A DNA stretch of 33,521 nt, taken from contig CALCHY010000197.1 in assembly GCA_937907415.1 (NCBI GenBank), forward strand, positions 1-33,521. Direction: 5' to 3'. The position numbers and the translations under genes are program-made. How positions within the stretch are numbered: position 1 is the stretch's first letter; each line of letters opens with the position of its first letter. This document shows positions 23,407 to 31,910 of this stretch, piece after piece. Below the pieces are notes generated by a model that saw only the letters and a list, made by a program, of their open reading frames with translations, had not been told where the DNA came from and searched no databases. The stretch comes from an uncultured Trueperaceae bacterium. GTDB taxonomy: Bacteria; Deinococcota; Deinococci; Deinococcales; Trueperaceae.

Positions 23407-24026
23407 TGCCGGCGCCACTCAAGCTGTTGGTGGTGGACAACTACGACTCGTTCACCTACAACCTCGTTCAGTACGCGCTCGAACTAGGTGCGGAGGTCGT
23501 GGTGTGGCGCAACGACGCCTTCGACCTGGAAGCCGTCGCGGAACTAGCTCCTGACGCGCTCTTGATCTCTCCAGGACCGTGTACGCCGGCGGAAGCCGGC
23601 ATGTCGCTCGAGCTCGTGCGCAACCTAGGCTCCAGCTACCCGATGTTGGGCGTGTGCCTAGGCCACCAAGTGATAGGCGAGGCGTACGGCGGGCGCGTGG
23701 TGCGCGCCAAGCACCTCGTCCACGGCAAGACGGCGGTGATAGCCAACGACGGCACCGGCGTGTTCGCCGGCCTGCCAGATCACGTCACTGCCACGCGCTA
23801 CCATTCGCTGGTGGTCGAGGACCTGCCGGACGCGTTGGTCGCCAACGCCTGGACGACCGAGGCCGACACGGGGGAGAAAGTCGTCATGGGCATGCGCCAC
23901 CGTGATTACCCCGTGTGGGGCGTGCAGTTCCACCCAGAGAGCATCCTCACGGAGCACGGTCACGACATGCTAGCCAACTTCCTGCGCTTCGTAACTGAGC
24001 GCAAGGCGGAGGCAAGCGGAGAGTGA
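23406..24026 (+). CDS. trpG: Anthranilate synthase component II, glutamine amidotransferase
   Basis: 206 residues, class I glutamine amidotransferase giving ammonia to TrpE. VVDNYDSFTYNLVQYAL at the start, oxyanion SPGPCTPAEAG, nucleophile Cys (about residue 84) in LGVCLGHQVIGEAYGG, RYHSLVV, and the His/Glu pair in VQFHPESILTEHG. TrpE and TrpG are separate here and translationally coupled. It could also serve para-aminobenzoate synthesis (PabA), since some bacteria share one subunit. The stop overlaps the GTG of the glycosyltransferase. Confidence 0.95.
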   Translation: MPAPLKLLVVDNYDSFTYNLVQYALELGAEVVVWRNDAFDLEAVAELAPDALLISPGPCTPAEAGMSLELVRNLGSSYPMLGVCLGHQVIGEAYGGRVVRAKHLVHGKTAVIANDGTGVFAGLPDHVTATRYHSLVVEDLPDALVANAWTTEADTGEKVVMGMRHRDYPVWGVQFHPESILTEHGHDMLANFLRFVTERKAEASGE

Positions 24027-24844
24027 CGAGCGCAGTACCAGAGATCTCGGTAATAGTGCCAACGCACAACCGCCGCACGCTCCTAGAACGTAAACTCCGG
24101 GCCCTCGAGGGTGAGGAGGTCGCCTTCGAGGTGGTGGTGGTCGCCGACGCGTGCAGCGACGATACCGAACGCTTTCTCGCGCGCTTCCAGCCGAGCTACC
24201 CGTTGTCGTGGGCGACCGCTCCAGGCAAGCACGCCGCTTACGCCCGCAACCAAGGCGCACGCATGGCGCGCGGTGACGTGGTGCTATTCAGCGACGACGA
24301 CATGATCCCGAGGCCCGGATGGCTGGCCAAGAACCTCGCCCTGCACGAGCTACCCGGCCGCGTTGGGGTCAGCCGCCAAGTGTTGCCGCCTCACCTTGGG
24401 CACGGCGCGACTCTCAGCCGCACCGCGGGGTGGTGGCAGGCGCCAGGTGGATCGTTGAGCATGCGCGCTGACCTGTTCGCGGCAGTCGGCCGCTACGACG
24501 AGTCGTTCTCTGGCTACGGCGGCGAGGACGCCGACCTCGGCTACCGCCTCAAGCAGGCGGGTGCGGACTTCAGGTTCTTGCCTGACGCGGTCGTCGAGCA
24601 CTGGGACGAGCACTTCGACGCCGACTTGGAGGCCAAGGCGCGCTCGGCCGGAGCGGCTCACGTGCGGGTGTGGCGCAAGCACGCCACCCCGGAAGTGGCC
24701 TGGGCGCTGGGTGTTCACCCGCTGATGCTTGGGGCGAAGCGGGCGCTGCTTGCGTTGCCACTTGGACTCCTGTTGGGCCGTGAACGATACCGCTACGAAG
24801 TCGCCTACGCCCAAGGCGCACGCGACGCCATCAACGGAAGGTGA
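24023..24844 (+). CDS. GT2-family glycosyltransferase in the trp operon
   Basis: 273 residues with a GT-A fold. Seen: SVIVPTHNRRTLLERKLRAL, VVVADACSDDT, ARNQGARMARGDVVLFSDDDM (metal-binding acidic cluster), and a galactosyltransferase-like C-terminal part with GGSLSMRADLFAAVGRYDE and YGGEDADLGYRLKQAG. The final 40 or so residues are hydrophobic and basic and may touch the membrane. It would transfer a sugar from a nucleotide donor to glycolipid or polysaccharide; the substrate is unknown. The GTG at 24023 overlaps the trpG stop (GTGA) and trpD follows 9 bases after, so it is co-transcribed with tryptophan genes although no known link exists. Confidence 0.9.
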   Translation: MTSAVPEISVIVPTHNRRTLLERKLRALEGEEVAFEVVVVADACSDDTERFLARFQPSYPLSWATAPGKHAAYARNQGARMARGDVVLFSDDDMIPRPGWLAKNLALHELPGRVGVSRQVLPPHLGHGATLSRTAGWWQAPGGSLSMRADLFAAVGRYDESFSGYGGEDADLGYRLKQAGADFRFLPDAVVEHWDEHFDADLEAKARSAGAAHVRVWRKHATPEVAWALGVHPLMLGAKRALLALPLGLLLGRERYRYEVAYAQGARDAINGR

Positions 24845-24853
24845 CCTAAAGCG

Positions 24854-25891
24854 ATGAGCGAACTAGCGATAGGCAAGCTGCTCAACCAGATCTTCGAGGG
24901 TGAGACCCTAAGCCGCGTCGAGGCGCGCAGCGTGCTCGGCAGGCTCATGGATGGGCAGCTCTCGCAAGTGCAAGCCGCCGCGCTCCTGGCCGCCTTGCGC
25001 ATGCGCGGCGAGACGGTCGATGAGATAACGGGCTTCGCGGAGGCCATGCGCCAACGTGCCATCAAGGTGCCCGTGCGTCACGCGGGACCCTTGGTCGACA
25101 CGTGCGGCACCGGCGGCACGGGCGTCGACACGATCAACATCAGCACCACCGCCATGTTCGTGGCGGCGGCAGGCGGCGCCCGCCTCGCCAAGCACGGCAA
25201 CGTCGGCGTTACGCGCAGGTCGGGCTCGGCCAACGTCCTGGAGGAGCTGGGCGTCGACCTGGAGGCGAGCCCCGAGCGTCTGGCGGAGGGGGTCGAGGTG
25301 ACGGGCATGGCGTTCGTGTACGCCCGGCGCTTTCACCCGGCCATGGGCTTCGTAGCCCCGATCAGGGCAGACTTGCAGGCTCGCACCATCTTCAACAACC
25401 TGGGTCCACTTACGAACCCTGCAGGCGCCGACAGGCAGTTGATGGGCGTCTACGACCCGCGGCTAACTGAGACCCTCGCCGAGGTGCTGCGCGGCCTTGG
25501 CCTCACGCGCGCGCTCGTCGTGCACGGTGACGTCATCGACGACTTCACCGTCACCGGCCCAAGCAAGGTCACGGAGCTGGAGGCCGACGGCTCCCTGCAC
25601 ACTTACGTCGTTACTCCAGAGCAAGTCGGTTTGGAGCGCCACCACATAGGGGAGATCGCTGGCGGCGACCCCAAGACGAACGCCCGCCTGTTGCGGGCAG
25701 TGCTCGCCAACGAGGCGGGTCCAGCCATGCGTGACGTGACCTTGTTCAACGCAGGTGCGGCCCTCTACCTGGCAGACAGGGCAGACAGCCTCGCTGGCGG
25801 GGTCGAACTGGCGCGCTCGGTGCTCGAGAGCGGCGCGGCGGCCCGCAAGCTCGAGGAGTACCTGGCCTTCAATGCGCGCCCAGCGGCCTAG
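24854..25891 (+). CDS. trpD: Anthranilate phosphoribosyltransferase
   Basis: 345 residues. It transfers phosphoribosyl from PRPP to anthranilate, second step of tryptophan synthesis. Seen: VDTCGTGGTGVDTINIST (PRPP/pyrophosphate loop), LAKHGNVGVTRRSGSANVLEELG, FAPAFHPAM-like RRFHPAMGFVAP, and RTIFNNLGPLTNPA (anthranilate site). Full length. ATG at 24854 with AAGGTGA about 11 bases upstream. The usual KHGNR-SSKSGS block reads KHGNVGVTRRSGS, a minor variant. It ends the tryptophan unit; trpC, trpF, trpB and trpA are not in the window. Confidence 0.96.
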   Translation: MSELAIGKLLNQIFEGETLSRVEARSVLGRLMDGQLSQVQAAALLAALRMRGETVDEITGFAEAMRQRAIKVPVRHAGPLVDTCGTGGTGVDTINISTTAMFVAAAGGARLAKHGNVGVTRRSGSANVLEELGVDLEASPERLAEGVEVTGMAFVYARRFHPAMGFVAPIRADLQARTIFNNLGPLTNPAGADRQLMGVYDPRLTETLAEVLRGLGLTRALVVHGDVIDDFTVTGPSKVTELEADGSLHTYVVTPEQVGLERHHIGEIAGGDPKTNARLLRAVLANEAGPAMRDVTLFNAGAALYLADRADSLAGGVELARSVLESGAAARKLEEYLAFNARPAA

Positions 25892-25921
25892 CCGCGCATG
25901 GGTACTCACTTGGCTTCCGCT

Positions 25922-25927
25922 TATACT
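25922..25927 (+). promoter_or_regulatory. -10 box of pdxS
   Basis: TATACT about 60 bases before the pdxS ATG. Unlike the leaderless genes here it leaves a leader containing GGAGG seven bases from the start codon. No convincing -35. Confidence 0.5.
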
Positions 25928-25987
25928 CCGGGCGCTTGCGGCCGCTGCGAAGCCGGTGCCGCTGTCTCAACCCGTGGAGGAACGTAG

Positions 25988-26896
25988 ATGATTGTCGAGC
26001 AGAACAAGGCCAACGTCGCTGACCGTTTCAGGGGCGGCGTGATCATGGACGTCGTGACTGCCGAGCAGGCGCGCATAGCGGAGGACGCGGGCGCCGTAGC
26101 GGTCATGGCCCTTGAGCGTGTGCCTGCCGACATCAGGGTGGAGGGCGGCGTCGCCCGCATGTCCGACCCGGGGCTGATCGAGAGCATCATCAACGCCGTG
26201 GCCGTCCCCGTCATGGCCAAGGTGCGCATAGGGCACTTCGTCGAGGCCCAGGTGCTGCTCGCCTTGGGTGTCGACTTCATCGACGAGTCGGAGGTCCTCA
26301 CTCCGGCCGACGACGCGTACCACATCGACAAGCACGCCTTCAGGGTGCCGTTCGTGTGCGGGGCCACCAACATCGGCGAGGCGCTAAGGCGCATCGGTGA
26401 GGGCGCCGCCATGATCCGCACGAAAGGCGAGGCAGGCACGGGCAACGTCGTCGAGGCGGTTCGCCACGCCCGCGCGGTGTTGGGCGAGGTGCGCGCGCTG
26501 CGGAGCATGCCACGCGAAGAACTGATGACCTACGCCAAGAACCACGGCGCCCCGTTCGACTTGGTCGAGTACGTTCACGAGCACGGCAAGCTACCCGTCC
26601 CGAACTTCGCGGCAGGCGGCATCGCCACGCCAGCAGACGCGGCGCTCATGATGCAGCTCGGAGTTGACGGCGTGTTCGTCGGCTCAGGCATCTTCAAGGC
26701 CGCCGCGGGCGAGACGGACAAGTCAAAGCGTCACGCCGCCTGGTTGCGCCGAGCAGAGGCCATCGTTAAGGCCACCACGCACTTCGACGAGCCAGCCATC
26801 ATCGCCGAGGTGAGCAAGAACTTGGGCGACGCCATGGTCGGCATCAACATCGACACCCTCGCCCCTTCCGACCTGCTGGCTAGACGCGGCTGGTGA
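25988..26896 (+). CDS. pdxS: Pyridoxal 5'-phosphate synthase subunit PdxS
   Basis: 302 residues. With PdxT it makes vitamin B6 phosphate from ribose 5-phosphate, glyceraldehyde 3-phosphate and glutamine-derived ammonia. A TIM barrel with [43 protein letters not shown] (active-site Lys), [32 protein letters not shown] (second Lys) and [19 protein letters not shown]. Complete and highly typical. GGAGG lies seven bases before ATG 25988. The glutaminase partner pdxT, usually next door, is not in this window. Confidence 0.97.
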   Translation: MIVEQNKANVADRFRGGVIMDVVTAEQARIAEDAGAVAVMALERVPADIRVEGGVARMSDPGLIESIINAVAVPVMAKVRIGHFVEAQVLLALGVDFIDESEVLTPADDAYHIDKHAFRVPFVCGATNIGEALRRIGEGAAMIRTKGEAGTGNVVEAVRHARAVLGEVRALRSMPREELMTYAKNHGAPFDLVEYVHEHGKLPVPNFAAGGIATPADAALMMQLGVDGVFVGSGIFKAAAGETDKSKRHAAWLRRAEAIVKATTHFDEPAIIAEVSKNLGDAMVGINIDTLAPSDLLARRGW

Positions 26897-26980
26897 AGTT
26901 CATCGCCGCGCGCAAGCAGCGCGCTGAGCGGCTGGCGTGGCGGCGTCGCGGGGCGGCCGCCTCAACTCATGAGGTATTGC

Positions 26981-26986
26981 TAGCAT
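26981..26986 (+). promoter_or_regulatory. -10 box, leaderless promoter of the PBP-S58-ppa unit
   Basis: TAGCAT seven bases before the GTG at 26994. An ATG at 26985 overlaps this box, which argues that the GTG, not the ATG, is the start. Confidence 0.5.
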
Positions 26987-26993
26987 GGTCGGC

Positions 26994-29189
26994 GTGAAGC
27001 TCGTTCAAGGCCTGTTCTTGCTGCTACTGACCGGCGTGCTGTCGGTCGGTTCTCTGCTGGCATCATCGGGGCTCAAGTGGTCGCAGGAGCTACCTTCGCT
27101 CGAGAAACTAGACGCCCTTGAGTTCTCCGCCACCTCACAGGTGTACGCGCGCGACGGCGAAACCCGCATCGGCCTCATCGTCCCCGTCATGGGTGAGGGT
27201 CGCGAGTCGACTAACCGCATCCCCGTCAGCCTCGACGAGGTGTCACCTGCTGCCTTGCAGGCCATCGTCGCGTACGAGGACGACCAGTTCTACCGCCACT
27301 ACGGCATGGACATCACGGCGTTCATGCGCGCCGTTTACGAGGAGTTCCTCGGCGACTCGTCGCGCGGCGGCTCGACCATCACGACACAGGTCATCAAGAA
27401 CACCCTCCTCGAGGACATCCGGCTGGAGCGCTCGTTGGAGCGCAAGGTCAAGGAGATCATGCTGGCGCTCGAACTCGAGCGCCGCCTCACGAAACCCGAG
27501 ATCTTGCAGCGTTACGTCAACATGGTGTTCTGGGGCGGCAACGTCTACGGTATCCGCTCAGCTGCCCAGACTTATTTCGGCAAGGACCCCATCGAGCTCA
27601 ACTTGGCGGAGGGGCTTTACCTCGCCCGTCTGATCCCCGCGCCTAACGCGCGCCACGACGACTTCACCACCACGCGCCGCAGCATGCGCGAGGTGCTCGA
27701 CAAGATGGTGCGGCAGGGGACGATCAGTTCCGAGATGGCCGATCGCGCCTGGCGTTACCCGCTCGAGCCGCTCGGTTGGGACGTGGTGTACGACGACAAG
27801 GGCAACATCGTCACCGCCGAACGGACCGGCGTCGAGGTCGTGGTGCAGTCGAGCATCAGCTCCGACCTCTCGCGCGCGGTTCTGATAGCGGTGCGCAACT
27901 GGTTGACGGAAACGTACGGCGAGAGCGTGGTCTTCGGTAGGGGCGGCTTGCGCGTCGTTACTACCATCGACGTGCAGGCGCAGGTGGCGGCCAACCAGGC
28001 CAGCCTCACCGCCGAGATTCCGCCGGGAGCGCAGATGGCCATCGTCGGCATAGACCCCGGCACGGGCGCGGTACTCGCCATGGTTGGGCAGAAGCTGAGT
28101 CCAGACGCGCCGGCTGGCGAGTTCAACCGCGCAACGCAAGCGCTGCGTCAGCCGGGCAGTTCCTTCAAGCCGATCGTGTTCGCCACCGCCATCGAACAGG
28201 GCGCCATGAACCAGGCAACCATCTTGGTCGACGAACCGACCGAGTTCTTGGCGCGCGGCCAGGCGCCATACGAGCCGAGGAACCACGACAAGCAGTTCGA
28301 CGGCTACCAGACCATCAGGGCGTCTTTGAACCGCAGCCGTAACATCCCCGCCGTCAAGGCCCTCGAGGCGGCTAGTGCGGAGGCCGTGGCGGAGAAGTCG
28401 CGTGAACTCGGCTACGACGTCGCGCCTTACTACTCCCTGGCACTTGGCACGTTCGAGACGACGCCGCTGCAGCACACCGCAGCCATGGCCGCGTTCGCTA
28501 GCGGCGGAATCTACACTGAGCCTTACTTCATCGAGCGCGTAGAAGACGCTGACGGCAACCTGCTTTACCAGGCCGCGCCACGCACCGCGCGAGTCTGGAG
28601 CGAAGAGACCGCCTACATCATGCTCGACATGATGCACGGCAACGTCGTCGATAGAGAGCCGGCATACGGCCTCTCGAACCGCGCCGTCATCCCAGGGCGC
28701 TGGGTGGCCGGCAAGACCGGCACCACTAACGACGAGGTAGACATCTGGTTCGTTGGCATGACGCCAGGGATGGTTGCCTCCGTGTGGATCGGCAACGACA
28801 ACTCGTCCAGCCTCCCAGGCAGCATGACGTTGTCTAGCGGCGGTAGCGATCAGGTGAACAGCTCGCGCCAGCCCATCTACATCTGGAACGACTTCGTCGA
28901 GGCGGCATTGCGGGGTAGGCCGGCAGCGCCGGAAGGCTTCCCCGTGCCTCCGGGCATAGCCTTCCATACCCTCGACCTCAAGACGGGCGCGGTCGATTCA
29001 GGTGGCGTACGCGCCGCCTTCCGCGACACCGACCAGCTCTCGAGCACGGGCGTTGGCGGGGCAGTGAAGATCAAGCTGCCGATAGACACGGCCACGGGCC
29101 TCCGCGCCAGCGTCGACACGCCGGTCGACCGCCTGCAGATCATCGAGGTGGATCCGGCTGACGTCGCGAAGTACTTGGGAGGCACTTGA
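26994..29189 (+). CDS. Class A penicillin-binding protein (PBP1A-type)
   Basis: 731 residues. Bifunctional peptidoglycan polymerase and crosslinker, anchored by one N-terminal segment (about 2-24). Glycosyltransferase (GT51) domain: catalytic Glu in YEDDQFYRHYGMD (about residue 95), RGGSTITTQVIKN, RKVKEIMLALELE and NMVFWGGNVYGI. Transpeptidase domain: SxxK in PGSSFKP (near 388), SRN (near 448), KTGTTND (near 572). The GTG start at 26994 fits the TAGCAT leaderless layout; ATG at 26985 would add three residues. It has a short C-terminal tail without the extra domains of E. coli PBP1a. The stop overlaps the ATG of the peptidase gene. Confidence 0.95.
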   Translation: MKLVQGLFLLLLTGVLSVGSLLASSGLKWSQELPSLEKLDALEFSATSQVYARDGETRIGLIVPVMGEGRESTNRIPVSLDEVSPAALQAIVAYEDDQFYRHYGMDITAFMRAVYEEFLGDSSRGGSTITTQVIKNTLLEDIRLERSLERKVKEIMLALELERRLTKPEILQRYVNMVFWGGNVYGIRSAAQTYFGKDPIELNLAEGLYLARLIPAPNARHDDFTTTRRSMREVLDKMVRQGTISSEMADRAWRYPLEPLGWDVVYDDKGNIVTAERTGVEVVVQSSISSDLSRAVLIAVRNWLTETYGESVVFGRGGLRVVTTIDVQAQVAANQASLTAEIPPGAQMAIVGIDPGTGAVLAMVGQKLSPDAPAGEFNRATQALRQPGSSFKPIVFATAIEQGAMNQATILVDEPTEFLARGQAPYEPRNHDKQFDGYQTIRASLNRSRNIPAVKALEAASAEAVAEKSRELGYDVAPYYSLALGTFETTPLQHTAAMAAFASGGIYTEPYFIERVEDADGNLLYQAAPRTARVWSEETAYIMLDMMHGNVVDREPAYGLSNRAVIPGRWVAGKTGTTNDEVDIWFVGMTPGMVASVWIGNDNSSSLPGSMTLSSGGSDQVNSSRQPIYIWNDFVEAALRGRPAAPEGFPVPPGIAFHTLDLKTGAVDSGGVRAAFRDTDQLSSTGVGGAVKIKLPIDTATGLRASVDTPVDRLQIIEVDPADVAKYLGGT

Positions 29190-30118
29190 TGGTCAACACC
29201 CTGGAGAACGAGACGTTGACGGCGGTGGCTGGCATCGCGGTTGGGCACTTCACCGACCTCGCCGCGCGCACGGGCTGCACGGTCGTGCTCACCCCGGAAG
29301 GGTGCGTCGCTTCAGGTGTTGCCCTCGGGCCGGCGCCGGGCACGCGCGAGTACGTGCTGTTGCAGCCTGACAAGACCGTGCCTGGGGTAGACGCCGTCGT
29401 CCTCACGGGAGGCAGCGCCTTCGGCCTGGCCGCCGCCGACGGTGTCATGGGGTGGTTGGAGGAGCAGGGTCGCGGCTTCGACACCGGCGTGGCCCGCGTG
29501 CCGATCGTGCCTGCGGCCGTGCTGTTCGACCTGGCCGTGGGTTCCGCCACGGTGCGGCCCGATGCCGCCGCTGGCCGCGCCGCCGCCGCTGCCGCCACGA
29601 GCGCGCCGGTGGCGCAGGGCCGCGTCGGCGCAGGCACTGGCGCGACGGTCGGCAAACTGCGCGGGCCCGAGCTGGCTAGCGCCAGCGGCCTCGGCAGTCA
29701 CGCCGTCAAGATCGGCGGGGCGGTCGTCGCCGCCATCGGCATCAGCAACGCGGTCGGCAACGTGGTTGACCCGAACACGGGCCGGGTCGTGGCAGGGTTG
29801 GCAGAAACTGTCGGCTTGGCAGCAGCCGAGGGGTTCGCGGCCATGCCAGGAACCAACACCACGTTGGTGCTGGTCGCAACCGACGCTCCGATCACTAAAG
29901 CGCAAGCTAACGCCTTGGCAACGAGTGCGCACATCGGCATCGCCCGCATCACGCGCCCGTCGCACACCGTTTTCGATGGCGACACCGCCTTCGTCGTCTC
30001 GACGGGCGCGGGCCCGGAAGTGCCGCTTGCGGCGCTATCGATCGCCGTGCAGGAAGTCGTTGCAGCCGCGCTCCTCAAGGGCGTGGCCGCCGGCGGCGCG
30101 GGCGACACAACAGACTAG
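29189..30118 (+). CDS. P1/S58-family peptidase (DmpA/NylC type)
   Basis: 309 residues, Ntn-like autoprocessing hydrolase of the L-aminopeptidase/D-esterase or nylon-oligomer hydrolase family. Seen: GIAVGHFTD start, GVDAVVLTGGSAFGLAAADGVM, VGAGTGATVGKLRG (family glycine loop), GGAVVAAIGISNAVGNVVDP and MPGTNTTLVLVATDAPITKAQANALA. By comparison with NylC the self-cleavage would fall in GTN-TTL, leaving a threonine nucleophile. The ATG at 29189 overlaps the PBP stop (TGATG). The partner substrate is unknown; a role in peptide or D-residue turnover near the wall is inference. Alanine-rich stretch around residue 130-145. Confidence 0.9.
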   Translation: MVNTLENETLTAVAGIAVGHFTDLAARTGCTVVLTPEGCVASGVALGPAPGTREYVLLQPDKTVPGVDAVVLTGGSAFGLAAADGVMGWLEEQGRGFDTGVARVPIVPAAVLFDLAVGSATVRPDAAAGRAAAAAATSAPVAQGRVGAGTGATVGKLRGPELASASGLGSHAVKIGGAVVAAIGISNAVGNVVDPNTGRVVAGLAETVGLAAAEGFAAMPGTNTTLVLVATDAPITKAQANALATSAHIGIARITRPSHTVFDGDTAFVVSTGAGPEVPLAALSIAVQEVVAAALLKGVAAGGAGDTTD

Positions 30119-30132
30119 GGAGTCAGAACAAC

Positions 30133-30678
30133 GTGAGCAACCTTTACCACCTGTCCGCCGGCCAGGCCGCCCCTGAGCTGGTCGACGCCATCATCGAAGT
30201 GCCTGGCGGTTCGTCCAACAAGTACGAGTACGACCCCGAAGTCGGGGTCTTCCGCCTCGACCGCGTGCTCTACAGCCCCATGCACTACCCCGGCGAGTAC
30301 GGCTTCATTCCGAGCACTTACGCCGACGACAACGACCCGCTCGACATCCTCGTGCTCATGAACCGGCCGACGTTCACGGGCGCCGTTCTGCGCGCGCGGC
30401 CGCTCGGCTACCTCGAGATGAGCGACGAGAAGGGCCGCGACCAGAAGATCCTGGCCGTCCCGGTCGACGACCCGCGCTACGACGGCAACCGCCACCTCGA
30501 CTCGATCTCACGCCACCGCCTGCGCGAGATCGAGCACTTCTTCCGCATCTACAAGGAACTAGAGGGGAAGAAGACGGTGGTGGAGGACTGGCACGGCATG
30601 GACGACACCTACACGCTCATCCGTAACGCCATGGCCGCGTACCAGCGCAAGTTCGCTCAGCCGCCAGCAGGGGAGTGA
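30133..30678 (+). CDS. ppa: Inorganic pyrophosphatase
   Basis: 181 residues, family I soluble pyrophosphatase. Seen: IEVPGGSSNKYEYDPE (active-site Lys/Glu), VLYSPMHYPGEYGFIPSTYADD, DDNDPLDILVLM (metal aspartates), DEKGRDQKILAVPVDDPRY and HFFRIYKELEGKK. Complete. The start is GTG at 30133, ten bases after GGGAG. It is the last gene of the PBP-S58-ppa group and its stop lies inside a hairpin shared with the convergent dehydrogenase. Confidence 0.97.
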   Translation: MSNLYHLSAGQAAPELVDAIIEVPGGSSNKYEYDPEVGVFRLDRVLYSPMHYPGEYGFIPSTYADDNDPLDILVLMNRPTFTGAVLRARPLGYLEMSDEKGRDQKILAVPVDDPRYDGNRHLDSISRHRLREIEHFFRIYKELEGKKTVVEDWHGMDDTYTLIRNAMAAYQRKFAQPPAGE

Positions 30679-30693
30679 AGGCTCCCCTTCACT
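30674..30693. terminator. Convergent-gene hairpin at the ppa and dehydrogenase ends
   Basis: AGTGAAGG-CTCC-CCTTCACT, a perfect 8-bp stem containing both stop codons (30676-30678 plus, 30689-30691 minus). No U-tract; a bidirectional terminator is likely. Confidence 0.5.
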
Positions 30694-31852
30694 GTCCGAC
30701 GCGGTAGATGATCCCTGAGTTGTAGTCGGCGATGTAGAGCTCGGCGTCGGCGTCCTCACCGAAGGTGCTGACGTTGAAGCCCGTCTCGAACAGGGGCGTG
30801 ATCTCCCAGCCGCTCTCCTCGCTGGTCGTCCACACCCGCCCCGACGTGAAGTCGGCGAACACGTAGCGCCCGACTAGCGCCTCGACCGCCTTGCCGCGGT
30901 AGACGTACCCGCCCGAGATCGACGTGCCCCACTGCGGTCCGTGTGGGTACTCGACCACGGGCAGGGTGAGGCCGTCCTCGTCGCACGTGGAGGCGTCGTA
31001 GCAGTGGGTGGCCTCCATCACCTTCCAGCCGTAGTTCTCACCGCCTGGGGAGCCTGCTGGTTGGTAGTTGACTTCCTCGTACGCGTTCTGCCCGACGTCC
31101 GCGATGTAGAGGTCGCCCGTCTCGTCGTCGAACGCGAAGCGCCACGGGTTACGTAGCCCGTATGCCCAGATCTCGGGCTTGGCGCCAGGCGTTGCCACGA
31201 ACGGGTTGCTGTCAGGCACGGCGTAGCCCTCCGCCACGGAGACGTCAAGTCGCAGCAGCTTCGCTAGCAGCGTGCCGAGGTTCTGGCCGTTGCCCTGGGG
31301 GTCGCCGCCGCTGCCGCCGTCACCTAGACCAAGGTAGAGGTAACCATCGGGCCCGAAGGCCAGCTGGCCGCCGTTATGGTTCGCGTAAGGCTGGTCTTGC
31401 GTGAGGAGGACCTCCTCCGAACCGGCGTCGGCCCGATCCGGGTTGCCCGGTGTCACCGTGAAGCGCGAGAGCACGCTCTGGCCCTTGGCGCCCGTGTAGT
31501 ACACGTAGAAGCGGCCACTGGCGCCGTAGTCGGGTGGGAACGCTAGGCCGAGCAGGCCGCGCTCCCCGCCGCTAGTTACGCGGTCGGCGATGTCGAGGAA
31601 CGGTTCCTTGAGGAGCGCGCCGTCCTTGACGATGCGCACCGTGCCCCCTTGCTGCACCACGAACAAGCGGGCGTCGCCAGCGTTGGTGATGGCGACGGGC
31701 TGCTTGAGGCCATCGGCGACCGGCACGAGGCGCTGCGCCACGGCCGACTGCAGGAGGCTGACGAGCATTAGGGTCAAGACGAGCGCCGTTAGGGCGCGGG
31801 CCGCGGGCGTTAAGGCGCGCCGCCTGCCTACTGTGACTTCCGGTTCTCTCAT
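30689..31852 (-). CDS. Secreted PQQ-dependent sugar (sorbosone/glucose-type) dehydrogenase
   Basis: 387 residues. A signal peptide (basic RRRALTPAAR, hydrophobic run to about residue 39, ending SAVAQ) precedes a six-bladed propeller of the GSDH/sugar dehydrogenase fold. Seen: VADGLKQPVAI, GGERGLLGLAFPPDY, the histidine-bearing ANHNGGQLAFGPDGYLYLGLGDGG, WAYGLRNPWRF, LYIADVGQNAYEEVN and SGGYVYRG. Periplasmic sugar oxidation with PQQ is the family role; actual sugar unknown. The start is ATG at 31852, with TAACCT six bases upstream, so leaderless. Very similar to the partial gene at 33091. Confidence 0.92.
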   Translation of the reverse strand: MREPEVTVGRRRALTPAARALTALVLTLMLVSLLQSAVAQRLVPVADGLKQPVAITNAGDARLFVVQQGGTVRIVKDGALLKEPFLDIADRVTSGGERGLLGLAFPPDYGASGRFYVYYTGAKGQSVLSRFTVTPGNPDRADAGSEEVLLTQDQPYANHNGGQLAFGPDGYLYLGLGDGGSGGDPQGNGQNLGTLLAKLLRLDVSVAEGYAVPDSNPFVATPGAKPEIWAYGLRNPWRFAFDDETGDLYIADVGQNAYEEVNYQPAGSPGGENYGWKVMEATHCYDASTCDEDGLTLPVVEYPHGPQWGTSISGGYVYRGKAVEALVGRYVFADFTSGRVWTTSEESGWEITPLFETGFNVSTFGEDADAELYIADYNSGIIYRVGQ

Positions 31853-31858
31853 GTGTCC

Positions 31859-31864
31859 AGGTTA
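31859..31864 (-). promoter_or_regulatory. -10 box, leaderless promoter of the first sugar dehydrogenase
   Basis: TAACCT on the minus strand, six bases before the ATG at 31852. Confidence 0.5.
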
Positions 31865-31910
31865 GCGGCTTCGCACCATTAGGCTCGTGAGCGTTGGTAC
31901 TGGACGGCGT

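Noticed and set aside
27558..28967. 469-codon minus-strand frame opposite the PBP gene
   Set aside because: It is the GC-biased antisense frame of a clear class A PBP; its product is low-complexity Arg/Val/Asp-rich with no family motif.
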